NCBI GenBank assembly: GCA_012274445.1
Contig: JAAROD010000076.1
Span: 62,001 to 126,000, forward strand
Origin: Sclerotiophoma versabilis
Taxonomy: Eukaryota; Ascomycota; Dothideomycetes; Pleosporales; Didymellaceae
DNA length: 64,000 bases
Direction of reading: 5' to 3'
The notes under the pieces are model-generated. The model worked only from the letters and a program-made list of their open reading frames with translations. It had not been told where the DNA came from and ran no database searches. Below are positions 21,410 through 33,018 of this stretch, in pieces. How positions within the stretch are numbered: position 1 is the stretch's first letter; the number at the start of each line of letters is the position of its first letter. A program made the position numbers and the translations under genes.

Positions 21410-22819
21410 TGTGGCTGCTGTGAAGCTTTAGTTTCTATTGATAGCTGCGATGGAGCTCTGGTAGGTTGGAGAACGTTGGAAAGGAGTGTGACGGTGCAAT
21501 AGCTGGTATTGCGACTATGGTTAAGAAATGTAGTTGCTTGCAGGGAAAACAATGGCGGCGAGGTGGAAAGAACTTTTCTGCTTAAGGAGTACCGCAAGAT
21601 TGCGTTGATTGTCCTTAGCGTGTAGCGACAGTGAATTGACGTAAAGGGAGGACGGGTCCTCAAATTCGAGCAACGACCTTGCTCTTTCACGCTGTGCAGC
21701 GTTGATCCTTACTGCTTTGGCCATAGAGGTTCTGTGCGGAGCGAGAAGCCATGGCTATCATCCTTTCACCGGCAAGCTGATAGGTTGCGTCCAGTGAAAG
21801 GAGCAGCTTTTCGTTGCGGAAAGCTTGAGCACAGTCCCTTACACTGGTGCCGTCTTGATGCGCAGGTAACACGTGAAGCACCTCCTTTCACCTTCGCTCG
21901 TGGAAGCGTTGATTATCGGCGCAGGTTATGTTAACATATGTTAAAGTAGTCGAGTGCGCTGGCCGTAGTAGGACGCCGTGGGTAAGCTAGTAGCAGTTTA
22001 CATGAAGACTAAAGTGGGCAGAGCCATATAGTAGATGAGGAGCTTATCCGAGTTGTATGGTAGTACTTTGGCCCTTTAGGTCTACGCTCTTGAAGAAAAT
22101 ATTTGGGCGTGATTTATTGTATATGCCCTTTGAATGACAAGGACACGATAGCGCCACGTGTATCGAAGTGTCGTCAATATCGACATGTCCGTCCGTTGTC
22201 GAACGCAAACCTAAGACTAGAAAGCCGAAAGAAAATTATACACCACCATGCCGAGCGTCATCTGCAACTCTGTATCACGTTCCAATCCATCAGATGACGT
22301 CCACGAGTAGGCATGATCACACAGTGGACTGTAGGCTCAGTTTAGTTGCTTCAATCTAATTGCCCGATGAACATTGTTACATAGCAATGGGGCCGAGCAA
22401 ATCTACGCCCTGGGAAATAACCCCTACAAAGCCGTTTTTTCGAATCTTGTGCTGGAAGTCGATTGCCGCATGTTCACTCGGTTGCGGCGCAGCGTGCACC
22501 ATGGAAGACCGTGGATGCACAATTGCAGTGGTCAACGGCGGGAAGGGCATGCTAGTAATTCAGTGCGAGGTCAGTCTGGCTGCGCCTGTATCAGATATGT
22601 GAGCGACGGTGATTGTTTGGACGTTTTTCTGCTTGCCTCAAGTGTGGCATGATCCGTTTTGATGACCAGCGTTGCGTTGTCTAATCTGGAAGCCAACCAT
22701 CCCACACTGACTCATCTCAAGACTCTGAAACACCACCTAACAGATCTACTGCAAGACCTGCGGACGGCGATGTTGAAGTCATGCGGTAGTTAGAAAAGGG
22801 CTGAGATTCTGTCCTTAGC
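21410..22819. other. intergenic, nothing recognised
   Basis: About 1.4 kb. The first 300 bases are the likely promoter of the preceding minus-strand gene. No coding frame has splice support or familiar motifs. Confidence 0.5.
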
Positions 22820-25052
22820 TCAGGCACACCTGGTAACAAACGACTGGTATTCGAATGATTGCCTCTCTGTTTCGGCTTTCCGCAGCAGCAGCTCCAATAA
22901 CAATTTCAACTCTTTGGGTCCGGTTCGGCGATCCGCGCTGTGCGGTTGCAGGAATTTGTCGATGATATCGAGAAGTGAGCGCGTGATCTTATCGTGTGAG
23001 CCAATACATGACCTCAGGTGATCGTGCCATCTCGTAGTCTTTGAAAGCAGCAATGCGTCATCGCTTGAGGAAGAGGCTACAAGAGCCGGTAGCGATTTTA
23101 CTGGAGGGAAATAACCATCTTGCAGATCTTGGATACTTTTGGATCCTGACGTGACCCAGGCCGCAGCGAGTGAAAGCAACTGGCCAAAGTTTTGTATTTC
23201 GGTCGTAGTCATTGCCTCAATGACCTGATCACTCGTGAGCCATTGTAGAGCGAAAGTTCTATAGTCCCCTACACATTGTCAGTGCTACAACCCGACTGTC
23301 AAAGAGAACTCACATTGGCAGAGTACCACCACTATAGTTACATGAAGGTAGTGATAACACCAACTCTTCTCATGGCCCCTGTTCAGGAGGTGACAAGATT
23401 TCCAGTAGTTCAAATCAACATTGAAGACTCCTAGGCCGCCAGAATTGCCTGATATGTGATCGGGGAACCAACGTATGCGTTTCGGTGTTATACTAGTCTG
23501 GAAGACGTAATCCAAGTTTCCGGCCTGTGGTCCGCGTAATCGCTGTAGAACTTGAAGGCTGGAGGTCAGGTTGAATAGCTGTAAGTAGAAGGAGCGAATT
23601 TCAGAAGCTGTGGTTGGTGGGGACATGTTGGTCAAGTAATCCCAAAGACTTCTATCAGAGTATTCTAGCAGGACGTTGTACGTAGCTTGGCCATTCACAT
23701 CGATAACTTCAAAAGTCCTAAAACATGGTGTGATTGGGGCATTTTAATTCATACTATACGTCGAGGCGAAGGCTTGAAGCTCTTGCTCGTACAAGAGTTT
23801 GTGTTCATACGGGTACTGCTTTACAGCATAGGTCCGAGCTTCCGATGCATGTCCTTGGTTCAAGTCAAAGGCAATCTCGACTTTGAGGACTGTGGCGGCG
23901 CCGCTCGCCTCGCCTAGTTTCTCTAGCCACTGAACAGCAACCAGATACGAGGTCAACTCATGCGGGTGGAGATCTGTGTTTATTGTGAAACGACGAAGCG
24001 CAACTGAAGATATTTTGCTCGACAGTCCAAATGCTTCTAGTGTCAATTGAGATACTTGATATCTGAGGTTGTCAACGGACCAATCCGTGTGTTGCTGGGT
24101 TGTTTTGGTTGACGTCATATCAACCTCTTGGGGGCTTCCGGGGTTCCTTCATCCACATTAGGCATATCCACATCGCCCCCAGGAACAATTTCAATCTGGT
24201 CCAAGAAAAGCCGATCTAAAGGATTGCACTTGTTTGCGTCCACTGTCTTCCGTCCGGAATGTTCGTTTTCAATGTGGTTGTCTTGATCGTCCCGATCAGT
24301 GAAGTGATACTGGCACAAGACACAAGACTGCGGTGTTGCTAGTGCAATGCTCCAGATCCTACAGCGACCGATACTCAAGGTCTTGGAATGCTTCTCCCTG
24401 TTGTGCTTCTGGATCTTGTCGAGTCGATGGAAGATGATTCCACGTAACGAATGGGTTTGAACGCATTCGTAGCAGGCTCAATAGTCTCGAGGATATATGG
24501 TTTCTTCGTGCCGTCGTCTGTCGCAAGATGACGCTAAGAAACGACCACAGCCCAAGGTGCAGGGAAGCAGCCTTTGGGTGTGGAAGCAATTTGAGTGGGC
24601 CTACAACCTTTAGTGCTCCTGCTTCGTATGTCGTTCTTGATAAATTTGACAATGGTAGCTGGTACAGGAACATATAGGCTGCCCCAAGATGGGTGTACAT
24701 GGCGAGCCACTCGTGATGAAAATTGATCTGCAGTGTGGAGATATCGTTCAATCAACTCCCGCGGAGCATCTTTCTGAGCAAGTACGTTTGAAGGCGGTTT
24801 GCTGTCCTCTAAGGATCGCTCCGTGCATTCAAGCTCGTCCTCTTGGACTTCACTATCGAGGATCATTCTGCGAATGTCGTAACTTGCTGAGCGGCCTTGG
24901 GTGGATCTTCGTGACGGACTTGGGACATTGCTGATTGGTGATGCGTGAGTGGCATCGAGCTGTGCATGTAGAGAATGGGAAGATTGTTGATCAAATCGAC
25001 TTTCGCCAAGGTCAGTGAGGCGTTCCTCCACGAAGGGTGCTAGCAAGGAATT
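22820..25052 (-). CDS. C2H2 zinc-finger plus degenerate kinase-like protein (5' end unresolved)
   Basis: I infer one spliced gene with exons 25052-24608, 24476-24125, 24062-23760, 23717-23314 and 23268-22820. Introns are 131, 62, 42 and 45 bp, all in phase. Exon 2 carries two zinc-finger-like blocks: CYECVQTHSLRGIIFHRLDK followed by a further His pair, and CVLCQYHFTDRDDQDNHIEN followed by His. Exons 3-5 resemble a protein kinase: VLKVEIAF and YAVKQYPYEHKLLYEQELQA like an N-lobe, then YNVLLEYSDRSLWDYL like the hinge. No HRD or DFG motif follows, so it looks like a pseudokinase. The first in-frame ATG in exon 1 is 24866, but the frame is open back to an acceptor at 25053, so an upstream exon is likely. 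If intron 24477-24607 is not real, in-frame stops appear and the gene would be a pseudogene. Confidence 0.55.
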
Positions 25053-25523
25053 CTAGATGCATAGGTGCAAAGATATTCTTATATTAGTTGATATGCCAGA
25101 AATGCTGGGCCTGCGTATCAACAGACTTGCATGGGGGCGGTGGAGCAAGGAGAGGGCGAGGGCGAGGGCGAGGGCGAGGGCGAGGGCAAGGCCAGGCGAG
25201 ATGAGGGCGACCAATAAGCTTCCTTGCCCTCAGCTGCGCCTCCATGCCAGCACCTGAAGGACTACCTGCATGCACAGCCATCTGCAGCTTTCGGACAGAG
25301 TCTGTGACGTCGTGACATGCTTTCACTAATCAGGAGCGCTATCGTGAGTTCATCGTACCGGTGTCAAGCTGTCTCAGACTGTGCTGCCAAGTATGGCGTG
25401 GGCTTCGAAATTGGGAAGGAAAGCGCGCCCGGAGCCATAAAAATGATGAGACCTGTAGTCGCAAAGTCATGCAAGCAAAGAGAGGAGCGGACGGAGTGCC
25501 ATAACTCATGTTGTTCGTAATCG
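25053..25523. other. intergenic with GAGGGC microsatellite
   Basis: Holds the hexamer array at 25152-25187 and probably the unresolved first exon of the zinc-finger gene. No other gene is supported. Confidence 0.5.
25152..25187. repeat. (GAGGGC)6 microsatellite
   Basis: Six perfect copies of GAGGGC, followed by a degenerate unit. On the opposite strand it would encode Pro-Arg or Arg-Pro dipeptides, but no gene is supported there. Confidence 0.9.
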
Positions 25524-26345
25524 CTAAGACCAGATGCCTCCAAGACCCATCTTCTCCAGAATGCCTACCAGATCCTTGTCCACGATCTTATCCCACCCCC
25601 TCTCGGGTCCCCAAGCAATCCTCTTCTGGTTGAGCTTCGCCTCGTCCAGCAGGCCCTTCAGTAGTGGACTGTCCTTACTCACACTCGGGTAGGCGTCAAG
25701 CTCGACCTCACCTACCGACGGTATCTGCGCCAGCAGCGCCCTCAGCAGGCCCACGCAGTACTCGGTATAGAAGGTCTTCTCGCCCGTCCTGAAGCCCTCG
25801 AATATCTCGCTCGACGCTGGATCAATCTCCACAAAGATCTTCAGCCTGTAGGCCTTCGTCACCGCCGCGAGCCCCAGCCGGCTATCCACAACCCATCCTT
25901 TCGGGGGCCGCGTAAAACCCGGGCCTAGCCGCAGTTCCAGCCTCGTTATCAGCGCGCGGTACTTGCGCGGTAGGCGCGCGAAGAGCGGGTATTTCGCGTT
26001 GATGTAGCGGCCGTGTATGGGGAAGAGGCGGAACGTGTTGCGGCCGTAGAAGACGCGCGAGGCTTCGTCGTGCGCGCGGTGGCAGACGAAAAACATGCGT
26101 AGGGACGGCGCGACGGTGCGGTGGTTCGATGGATCGAGATCCATCGTTTTGGGAAAGACGAGCAGGAGCTCATACACCCGGAGCCGTAGCTCATACGGCA
26201 GGTCGAAGAAGCGGAAAGGCTTGCGCTCCACATCGTCGACATCAGGGTCTTCATCCTTGATGTTGACGGCGTTCATCTGCGCGATCAGCGCATCGATGTC
26301 CTTTGTCCTGCGGCGCACCATTGGCGCCTCCTTGCGACGTGCCAT
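25524..26345 (-). CDS. F-box-like/2EXR-type protein
   Basis: An intronless 273-residue protein starting at a clear ATG. After a charged N-terminus comes FRFFDLPYELRLRVYELLL (about residues 44-62), the F-box-like helix pair of a large fungal family. The following FVCHRAHDEASRVFYGRNTF block is also typical of that family. The rest (about 120-273) alternates helices and strands, including LITRLELRLGP and GEVELDAYPSVSK, as in family members that resemble substrate-binding repeats. A role in targeted ubiquitination is possible but unproven. Length and architecture are normal for the family. The region is markedly GC-rich in third positions compared with neighbouring genes. Confidence 0.8.
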   Translation of the reverse strand: MARRKEAPMVRRRTKDIDALIAQMNAVNIKDEDPDVDDVERKPFRFFDLPYELRLRVYELLLVFPKTMDLDPSNHRTVAPSLRMFFVCHRAHDEASRVFYGRNTFRLFPIHGRYINAKYPLFARLPRKYRALITRLELRLGPGFTRPPKGWVVDSRLGLAAVTKAYRLKIFVEIDPASSEIFEGFRTGEKTFYTEYCVGLLRALLAQIPSVGEVELDAYPSVSKDSPLLKGLLDEAKLNQKRIAWGPERGWDKIVDKDLVGILEKMGLGGIWS

Positions 26346-27788
26346 CGTGGCAGGTCACGCGCTCAAACAACGTTCTCAGTTGTTCGACAAGCGTTCATGC
26401 ATACATGGTGCCGCGTCCCGTTTGTGCAGTTATGGATTCCTTGGAGCAGACAGCGCAAAGTTTCAGCGCAGAGCCAGAAGAATGGTGTACGGTATGTCTC
26501 GGAGCTACGGGACCATCAACGCATTGAGTGTGCGCAGGGGTTCTTGGGAGCAAAGATTCGATCTCCCCAAAGCTATATCAACGCCAAATTCATAAAATAG
26601 GAAGTTTGATGTCAAATTGCTTGGGTGCAACTTTCTATATAGAGAAAAGAAGTGGCGGCGGCGATCGATGGAGTTTTGATGGGATGTGTTTAGTCAGCCG
26701 CGCTAAGAAGTGGAGCCGCGGCTGGCGAATAGTGGGGCCAGCCTCAATCGCCGGTGTTCAACCCATCACGAGTTCAACAGTAGTCCCTTCCATCTCAACA
26801 ATATTAAAGATGACCCAGGCTACATGTAGAACGATGCTATGAAACAATGCTGTAGAAGAATGACTCAGATGCATTGAATGCGAACAATGCTCGTATCTCT
26901 CACGAGTAGTGGCCATCGAAAGGCCATCTCAAACTCGCGCTCGGCATCACAAGAGGAAATCACAACGACCTGGATCACTGATAACTGCAACCCATTTCAG
27001 CGCGAACCCAACAACATGGGCAGACACAGTCACACCTAGCCAGACAGCAGCCCTCCTAGGGCGTGACTTCCTACAACCTTCCCTTCTGCGCTCTTCTTCC
27101 ACGTCCTTCCTCACATCTTCACTCCTCGCACCCATGCTTCTTTGCAATAAAGCTTCCTGTTCACATGCGATATGCTAAAAAAATTGTCTAGCTCACGCTG
27201 ATCCATGGATGAAGGTAATGACGAAGATCTAGCGTGGTCGTCTACAGACGAAGTTCGGGTTTCGAACGACGAGATCTTCGGCGTTTGGAAGTTGCTGATC
27301 GAGACGGCGATGATTTAAATGCTGTCATGTACTGCCGGAGCAACTTGCGAACTCTGTGGAGACTCAGTATCTGCACCCTCTATATAGATCTTGGAAGATA
27401 GTTCTAGCGGAGCCAATTTTGAGAGAACTACTAGAAGCTGGTTCCCTGCCAGTCATTTCAGCTCTGTGAGAGACAAAATTCAAGGCATGGCAATCGTCAG
27501 GCCTAGTCAACCACCATGCTTCGCAAAGTACGCAGGATTGAGCAACGACACGCTTTGGCCAGGTCGAGAAAACACAGGGTCAATCAACAACGAGACTTAC
27601 TCTTTTGAAAGGTGAGTCTCTCTAGTATTCGATATTCTTCGAAAGTAAATTGTGTAGGGCGAAGAACGCGTACCTTGGGATCAAGAAGGCGAAGACATGA
27701 CGTAATTAGCGTCCCACGCACCAACATAGAGCAGCAGCATTCAGACCGCACAGTGCACATCATCTCCATACCACAACCCACATTAATC
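26346..27788. other. divergent promoter region
   Basis: Lies between the starts of an F-box-like gene (-) and a membrane-anchored unknown (+), so it probably carries both promoters. Short frames only; no repeat was seen. Confidence 0.5.
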
Positions 27789-28640
27789 ATGGCACTACCT
27801 TTAGGAATCTTCCTCGGTGGCTGCGTCATCGCGATCCCTGTCGTCACAGGTGTCGCAGAGGGCGTCGAGTACCAGAAGAAGCAAAACGAGGAAGCTGCCA
27901 ATGAGACACGCATGATTAAGTTTAACCTGCTCGTCAACTGCAACTCCAAGGACCCTATTGCCAAAGAAGAGGTTGACCACGGTACCGTTATATTGCGCCA
28001 CGACAAAGCTTGGATTGTGCCGCGCGATGACAATGGAAACCCTCTACCACCAGACGATAGCAAGGAAATGAACCCGCCAATGCATGCTTTTGCTGGCTTT
28101 TACATACAGTATCCGGATGAGGCCAGATGTCCACCGGAGAGAGGACTGGTCAGCACGATCAGTGATGACCCGCCCATGCTCAACTGGGTCTACTGTGACA
28201 AGGACACATATGAGCTGAAGTACAGCAATCGCAGTGGATCTATCGATCACATCGTCGGCGAGTGGGATTGGACGCAAGATGAACGGATGATGCTCTTCCA
28301 GGGCTGGGAAGGTTTTGTCGCTATAGACGAATGGGATGGGGCTGACGAAGACGAATCGACACCCTGGGGAAGAGAAGGCCTACGCTGGGCGTTGTATATC
28401 GACCTTGAAGACAACGGCCTCAGAGGTCGAAGGAAGGGGCGAGATATGTTCGAAGTCGCGCTCGAAAGAAAAATACAGAGTGAGGAAGATCAGTTGAAGC
28501 AGCTGGAAGAGGCAGAGAAAAAGATGCAGGTCAAGAGCAGAGGTGGACTCAGCACACAGTTCTCGGCACCGGCAAGAGAGCGAACCAAGGAATGGGAGAA
28601 AAAGTTTGGAGAGGGCGCCAGACGACAGAGCGATGCTTGA
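27789..28640 (+). CDS. membrane-anchored protein of unknown function
   Basis: An intronless 283-residue protein. The start ATG at 27789 gives MALPLGIFLGGCVIAIPVVT, a short hydrophobic segment without an obvious cleavage site, so a signal anchor or signal peptide. The luminal or extracellular middle is rich in Trp, Asp and Gly (AWIVPRDDNGNPLPP, EWDWTQDERMMLFQGWEGF) and looks like a folded beta domain. The C-terminal 75 residues form a charged helix (KIQSEEDQLKQLEEAEKKMQ) followed by a basic, probably disordered tail. The frame extends upstream to 27612, but that stretch has no ATG and poor composition. I do not recognise a named family; the pattern looks conserved rather than random. Confidence 0.75.
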   Translation: MALPLGIFLGGCVIAIPVVTGVAEGVEYQKKQNEEAANETRMIKFNLLVNCNSKDPIAKEEVDHGTVILRHDKAWIVPRDDNGNPLPPDDSKEMNPPMHAFAGFYIQYPDEARCPPERGLVSTISDDPPMLNWVYCDKDTYELKYSNRSGSIDHIVGEWDWTQDERMMLFQGWEGFVAIDEWDGADEDESTPWGREGLRWALYIDLEDNGLRGRRKGRDMFEVALERKIQSEEDQLKQLEEAEKKMQVKSRGGLSTQFSAPARERTKEWEKKFGEGARRQSDA

Positions 28641-30174
28641 AGAGATAGATGCGACTCGGTTGTTGCGAGTCATCGCCTTCGACTCCTGCTATACGAGCTG
28701 TGCCATGTTATTCCCTAACCGAAGTCAATCCCCGACCATCAGCGTCCCCGCCCTTTTTCGCCCGTATGGGGAGAAGGTCAAGGCTTTCAAATATCTTACC
28801 GCTACGTATGGTACCTTGACCGGGAACATGACTCCGAACGAGATGCTGCCAGGAATGGGAAGAGCATATGTCTGCTTTACAAGATATATGCTCAAGACTT
28901 TGACGCTGTCTCCGCCGACCGCATTGCCGAACAGTATCTCTGTTCTGCCTGTCTGACGAAGCTTCTGGGGAGCTGGATGATGCTATCAACGTTGGCACAA
29001 GGTATTTCATGGAGGCGGAGGTAGACATCGATTAGTCACGTATCAGCCTTCGGCCTTTTCTGATGAGGGCGTGAATCGTCTAATCGTCGGCCAATTCGTC
29101 CCGCTGATTTAATCAGTCTGTGTCCTGTATAACTTCCACTTCGGATCTCACAGCCAGCAGCCTCATGAACCGGTTGGTGGTAGCCTTAACAAACCTCTGC
29201 CTCCGACTTCTGTGGGCATTGCAGGTGCTGTTCGCAACGACTAGTCGCATACAAGGCTTTGTGACTTCATCAGGACTATGAAGCATCGTATTTGAGCCCA
29301 TATCGTGCAAAGCATAGCGATTTTGACAACGCGTTGGCACCGTTGGCACCGTTGGCCTCCATTCGTCGTCATCATACACTTCCCATCTTGGTGAAGACCT
29401 AAAGCCTCTCGAAAATATGTGGGGTTAGCCATGCGAGAAGTCTCGATGCAAACAGCTAACAAGTTTTGTTAGTGTCAATAAAGATGTCGAGATATTCGGG
29501 CGACAGCAAGATAAGTCTGCCCAGTAGACGCTGAGATGTTCATGTTTGTACACCAGGTCGATGGTACATAGTCTTATCAATCGAGAATTTGACTCGCGTG
29601 GCATTGCGCCTGAGGGTCGATACCACTTGTCGTGGCTCAAGCTCAATATATCTACACATTGTAAATAAGTTTGGAGAGCTCGGAAGTTGAATTGCTTTTG
29701 GATGTAATGAGCTGAGCAAGGGCTGGTGTGTCAGACATTTGCTAGACAAGGTCGCTGAAGGAGATGACGAATAGCAGGTGTGCGACCGAACGCCTGAAGC
29801 CCGTGAACCGCGTCAGGTCAATGAAGCTAGGTCCATGCACTAGTTCACTCTGGGCGGCAGGCACAGCGCGTAAGCTCCATCTCGACACCATCAACCGCGG
29901 GCCAAGTCCATTGTCTTTCTTTCGTTGGAAAAGTAAGGGACGATCTCAAAATAACTTGGGATGAGTGGGTGAAGTATTTTGATTTCCCGTGTCGTCATTC
30001 CCTTGTCGCGTTGCGTGACGCCCGCGAATTGCGGGGGCTGGGTGTACCTCTTCGGAGCCGTAGCCGCTGTCTCTTCCTCAAACACCAAACATTCAAGACT
30101 GGACAATTGTTTGCTACCAGATACTTGCCAAATCACAAGCCATCAATTGTCATATTCCATTGCTCTGAGCTGAC
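28641..30174. other. intergenic with short 9-bp repeat
   Basis: About 1.5 kb without a supported gene. A 9-bp unit (CGTTGGCAC) is repeated nearly three times at 29332-29356. The last 200 bases are the likely promoter of the amidohydrolase gene. Confidence 0.5.
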
Positions 30175-33018
30175 ATGGATAAGCTCCACTCGGAGCGTCT
30201 GCCAACGTACGATGACGCTACAACGGCATCTGCGTCACGCGCATGGCTGCATCGACGACAGAAGCGCAAAACATTCCGTGTCGTGGGAGCTGCAATTCTG
30301 ACCTACCTCGCGTATTCGACGCTCAAAATTGCCAACAATACCGAGCGTCCAGTCAGCATGCTCTCCTTAGCAAGGCTGCAACAAGACCATGCCGTGTGTT
30401 CGATCCTGAGACAGCAGCCCATACAGTCAAGTGCACATCGCGAGCACAACAAGCGTTGGGTCAAGTCGACCAAGCCTGTGCTTATCCTCAACGCCACAGT
30501 ATGGACAGGTGAACCGACTGAAGGCACATCCGAAGAGGATGCAAGAGCTGGAAAAGGCTGGGGTTGGGTCTCTTCAGATGTGTTCACTGATAAAGGTCTG
30601 ATTGTAAGCGTTCAGCCGAACATCAAACATAGCGACCTCCCCTCCAACACAGAAATCTTCGATGCTAAAGGCCGCCAGTTGACCGCTGGTATTGTGGATA
30701 TGCATAGCCATGCGGGATTAGAGAGCTTCGGGAGCCTCCAAAGTGACGTGAATGAGCTTTCTTCTGACATAACCCCATATGTGCGCTCCCTCGATGGTAT
30801 CGACCCTCTTCAACCTGAGTTCGAATACATCAAGTCTGGCGGCGTCACCACATCTCTCTTCCTGCCCGGTAGTGGCAACAACATTGGCGGCGAAGCCTTC
30901 GTGCTCAAATTCGCAGTTGGTCCAAAGAACGGTCGTACTGAGATCAGCCAGCAAGATTTGTTCGCAGACCCAGACAGGAATTGGCGCTACCTGAAGATGG
31001 CGTGTGGTGAAAATCCCAAACGCGTCTACGGCAAAGTTGGTGAGCGCGGCCCCTTCAGTAGGCTTGGTGAAGCGTGGGAATTCCGGCACGCACTCGAGCA
31101 GGCACGGGCCTACGTGCAAGAGCAGGATGATTGGTGCGCAAAGGCTGATACTGTTGGTGTTGATAAGTTGGAGTCATATCTCCGACAAGATCTACAGTGG
31201 GAAACACTTGGTGCTGTATTGAGAGGTCAAGTTCGAGTGAACACGCACTGTTACACCATCCCGGATCTGGAAGCGCTCGTTCGACACACCAACGAGTTCA
31301 AGTTTCGAGTGTACGCATTCCACCACGCGCACCAGACTTACCTGATTCCCGAGGTACTGAAGCGCACATGGGGCGGTACTCCGGCAGCTGCACTCTTTGC
31401 CAATAATATGTATTACAAAGTCGAAGCATACACCGCATCTGAGCGCGCTGGTGCGATCCTTTACGCTCACAACATCACCCCGACCTATGTATCAGATAAC
31501 CCAGTCCTCAACTCACAGCACGTGGTATTTGAGGCAGCAAAAGCATACGGCTATGGTCTTCCGTATCATGCTGCACTAGCAGGCGTCACCTCTGCACCTG
31601 CTGAACTTCTTGGTCTCGGTCACCGAATTGGAAAAATCAAGCCAGGGTTTGATGCAGATATCGTCGTATGGGACTCTGATCCGCTGAGCGCGGGCGCTAC
31701 GCCAGTTCAGGTTTGGATTGACGGTGCAAAGCAGTTCTCGGACCCTATCGAGTTGAAGAAGCCTATTACTCCAGCTGTGAAGCCGACCAAAGGCCTCGCA
31801 GAAGAGCGCATAGCCGAGCGTATTCGGGGTACTGTGATATATAAGGGCATATCGCGTGTTCATGGCAGCTTCCAATTGGGCAAAACAGAAATCATTGAAG
31901 AAGATGCCTCTGTAGCGATTACATCAGATGGAAGGCTTACTTGCGTTGGTGCCTGCATGTCTGAGATTGCGGAGCTGGAATCAACGCAAACCCCTTTCCA
32001 GACTATCTATCTCAAAGACGGCCATTTGACGCCACCTTTGGTAGCGTTCGGCTCTTCGCTTGGCCTAGCTGAGATTGATGCTGAGAGCGATACGCACGAC
32101 GGACCTTATCCTGAAGAGGGCATCGCCTTCGCACTTGACGGTCTTTCGTTTGGCGGCAAGCAGCTTGCACGAGCATTTGAGCACGGTGTTACCAGAGCAT
32201 TCACGGCTCCTGGCACGGGGGGTATCGACAGCAAGGGTGTAAGCGTCGGATTCAATACCGGTGCTGAGAATGCGCTGGAAGAGGATGCTATCCTCTACCC
32301 AGAGTTGGCGCTGCACTACCCATTGACCCTGAGCGCGAAGGGAGGAAAGACCCCAAGTATATCGAGTGTCATCAGCGTGCTTCGAATGCAGCTGTTCGAG
32401 GCAGTGGGTGATGCGCAGAGCGATAAGTTGACAACGAACGGTACCGAGAATGCATGGCTCAAGCGAGTTGTTACCGGAGACTCTGCACTCGTCCTCAGCG
32501 CACACAGCGCGGATACCATAGCATCTATCATTCGATTGAAGTCACAGGTCGAATCTATAAGCTCACAAAAGCTCCGTATGGTTATCATCGGCGCCGCGGA
32601 GGCACACCTCGTGGCGGACGAGCTGGCAGCATCGAACATCGCTGTCGTCCTTGCGCCGTTGCTCCCTCATGCGCAGAGCTGGGATCAACGTCGGGGACTC
32701 ACAGGTCCACCACTCACCAATATCTCAACTAATGTTTTGCTCGACGCTGGTGTTCATTTGGGCATTGGTGTTGAGGAAACGTGGGAGACCAGAGACCTTG
32801 GGCTACTCGCTGGTATTGTGTATGCAAATAGTGAGGGCCGGCTGTCTTTCGATGAAGCGCTTGATCTTGTTGGTGCGAACTTCTACGACATCCTCGGCTT
32901 ACCAAAGATCAAGGACTCGGGTCACAAAGACTGGGTCATCTGGGAAGGAAGCCCGATTGAGATTGGTGGGAGGGTAAAGGCTGTCGGCGGTATCGACTTG
33001 GCACACGTATGGAGGTGA
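30175..33018 (+). CDS. membrane-anchored amidohydrolase with decayed second domain
   Basis: An intronless 947-residue protein. Residues about 36-52 (VVGAAILTYLAYSTL) form one membrane segment, so this is a type II membrane enzyme with a luminal or extracellular body. The first module is a metal-dependent amidohydrolase: AGIVDMHSHAG gives the His177/His179 pair, VNTHCYT gives His358, FHHAHQTYL gives His383, His384 and His386, and VSDNPVLN gives Asp441. IKPGFDADIVVWDSDPL closes the module. Residues about 545-947 repeat the same order of elements without the HxH pair, so a second, catalytically dead copy is likely. Relatives hydrolyse C-N bonds in cyclic amides, imidazoles or peptides; the substrate here is unknown. 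Confidence 0.85.
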   Translation: MDKLHSERLPTYDDATTASASRAWLHRRQKRKTFRVVGAAILTYLAYSTLKIANNTERPVSMLSLARLQQDHAVCSILRQQPIQSSAHREHNKRWVKSTKPVLILNATVWTGEPTEGTSEEDARAGKGWGWVSSDVFTDKGLIVSVQPNIKHSDLPSNTEIFDAKGRQLTAGIVDMHSHAGLESFGSLQSDVNELSSDITPYVRSLDGIDPLQPEFEYIKSGGVTTSLFLPGSGNNIGGEAFVLKFAVGPKNGRTEISQQDLFADPDRNWRYLKMACGENPKRVYGKVGERGPFSRLGEAWEFRHALEQARAYVQEQDDWCAKADTVGVDKLESYLRQDLQWETLGAVLRGQVRVNTHCYTIPDLEALVRHTNEFKFRVYAFHHAHQTYLIPEVLKRTWGGTPAAALFANNMYYKVEAYTASERAGAILYAHNITPTYVSDNPVLNSQHVVFEAAKAYGYGLPYHAALAGVTSAPAELLGLGHRIGKIKPGFDADIVVWDSDPLSAGATPVQVWIDGAKQFSDPIELKKPITPAVKPTKGLAEERIAERIRGTVIYKGISRVHGSFQLGKTEIIEEDASVAITSDGRLTCVGACMSEIAELESTQTPFQTIYLKDGHLTPPLVAFGSSLGLAEIDAESDTHDGPYPEEGIAFALDGLSFGGKQLARAFEHGVTRAFTAPGTGGIDSKGVSVGFNTGAENALEEDAILYPELALHYPLTLSAKGGKTPSISSVISVLRMQLFEAVGDAQSDKLTTNGTENAWLKRVVTGDSALVLSAHSADTIASIIRLKSQVESISSQKLRMVIIGAAEAHLVADELAASNIAVVLAPLLPHAQSWDQRRGLTGPPLTNISTNVLLDAGVHLGIGVEETWETRDLGLLAGIVYANSEGRLSFDEALDLVGANFYDILGLPKIKDSGHKDWVIWEGSPIEIGGRVKAVGGIDLAHVWR

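Noticed and set aside
24534..24536. In-frame TAG as proof that the zinc-finger/kinase gene is dead
   Set aside because: A 131-bp intron in perfect phase removes this stop and a later TGA, so the stop alone does not prove decay.
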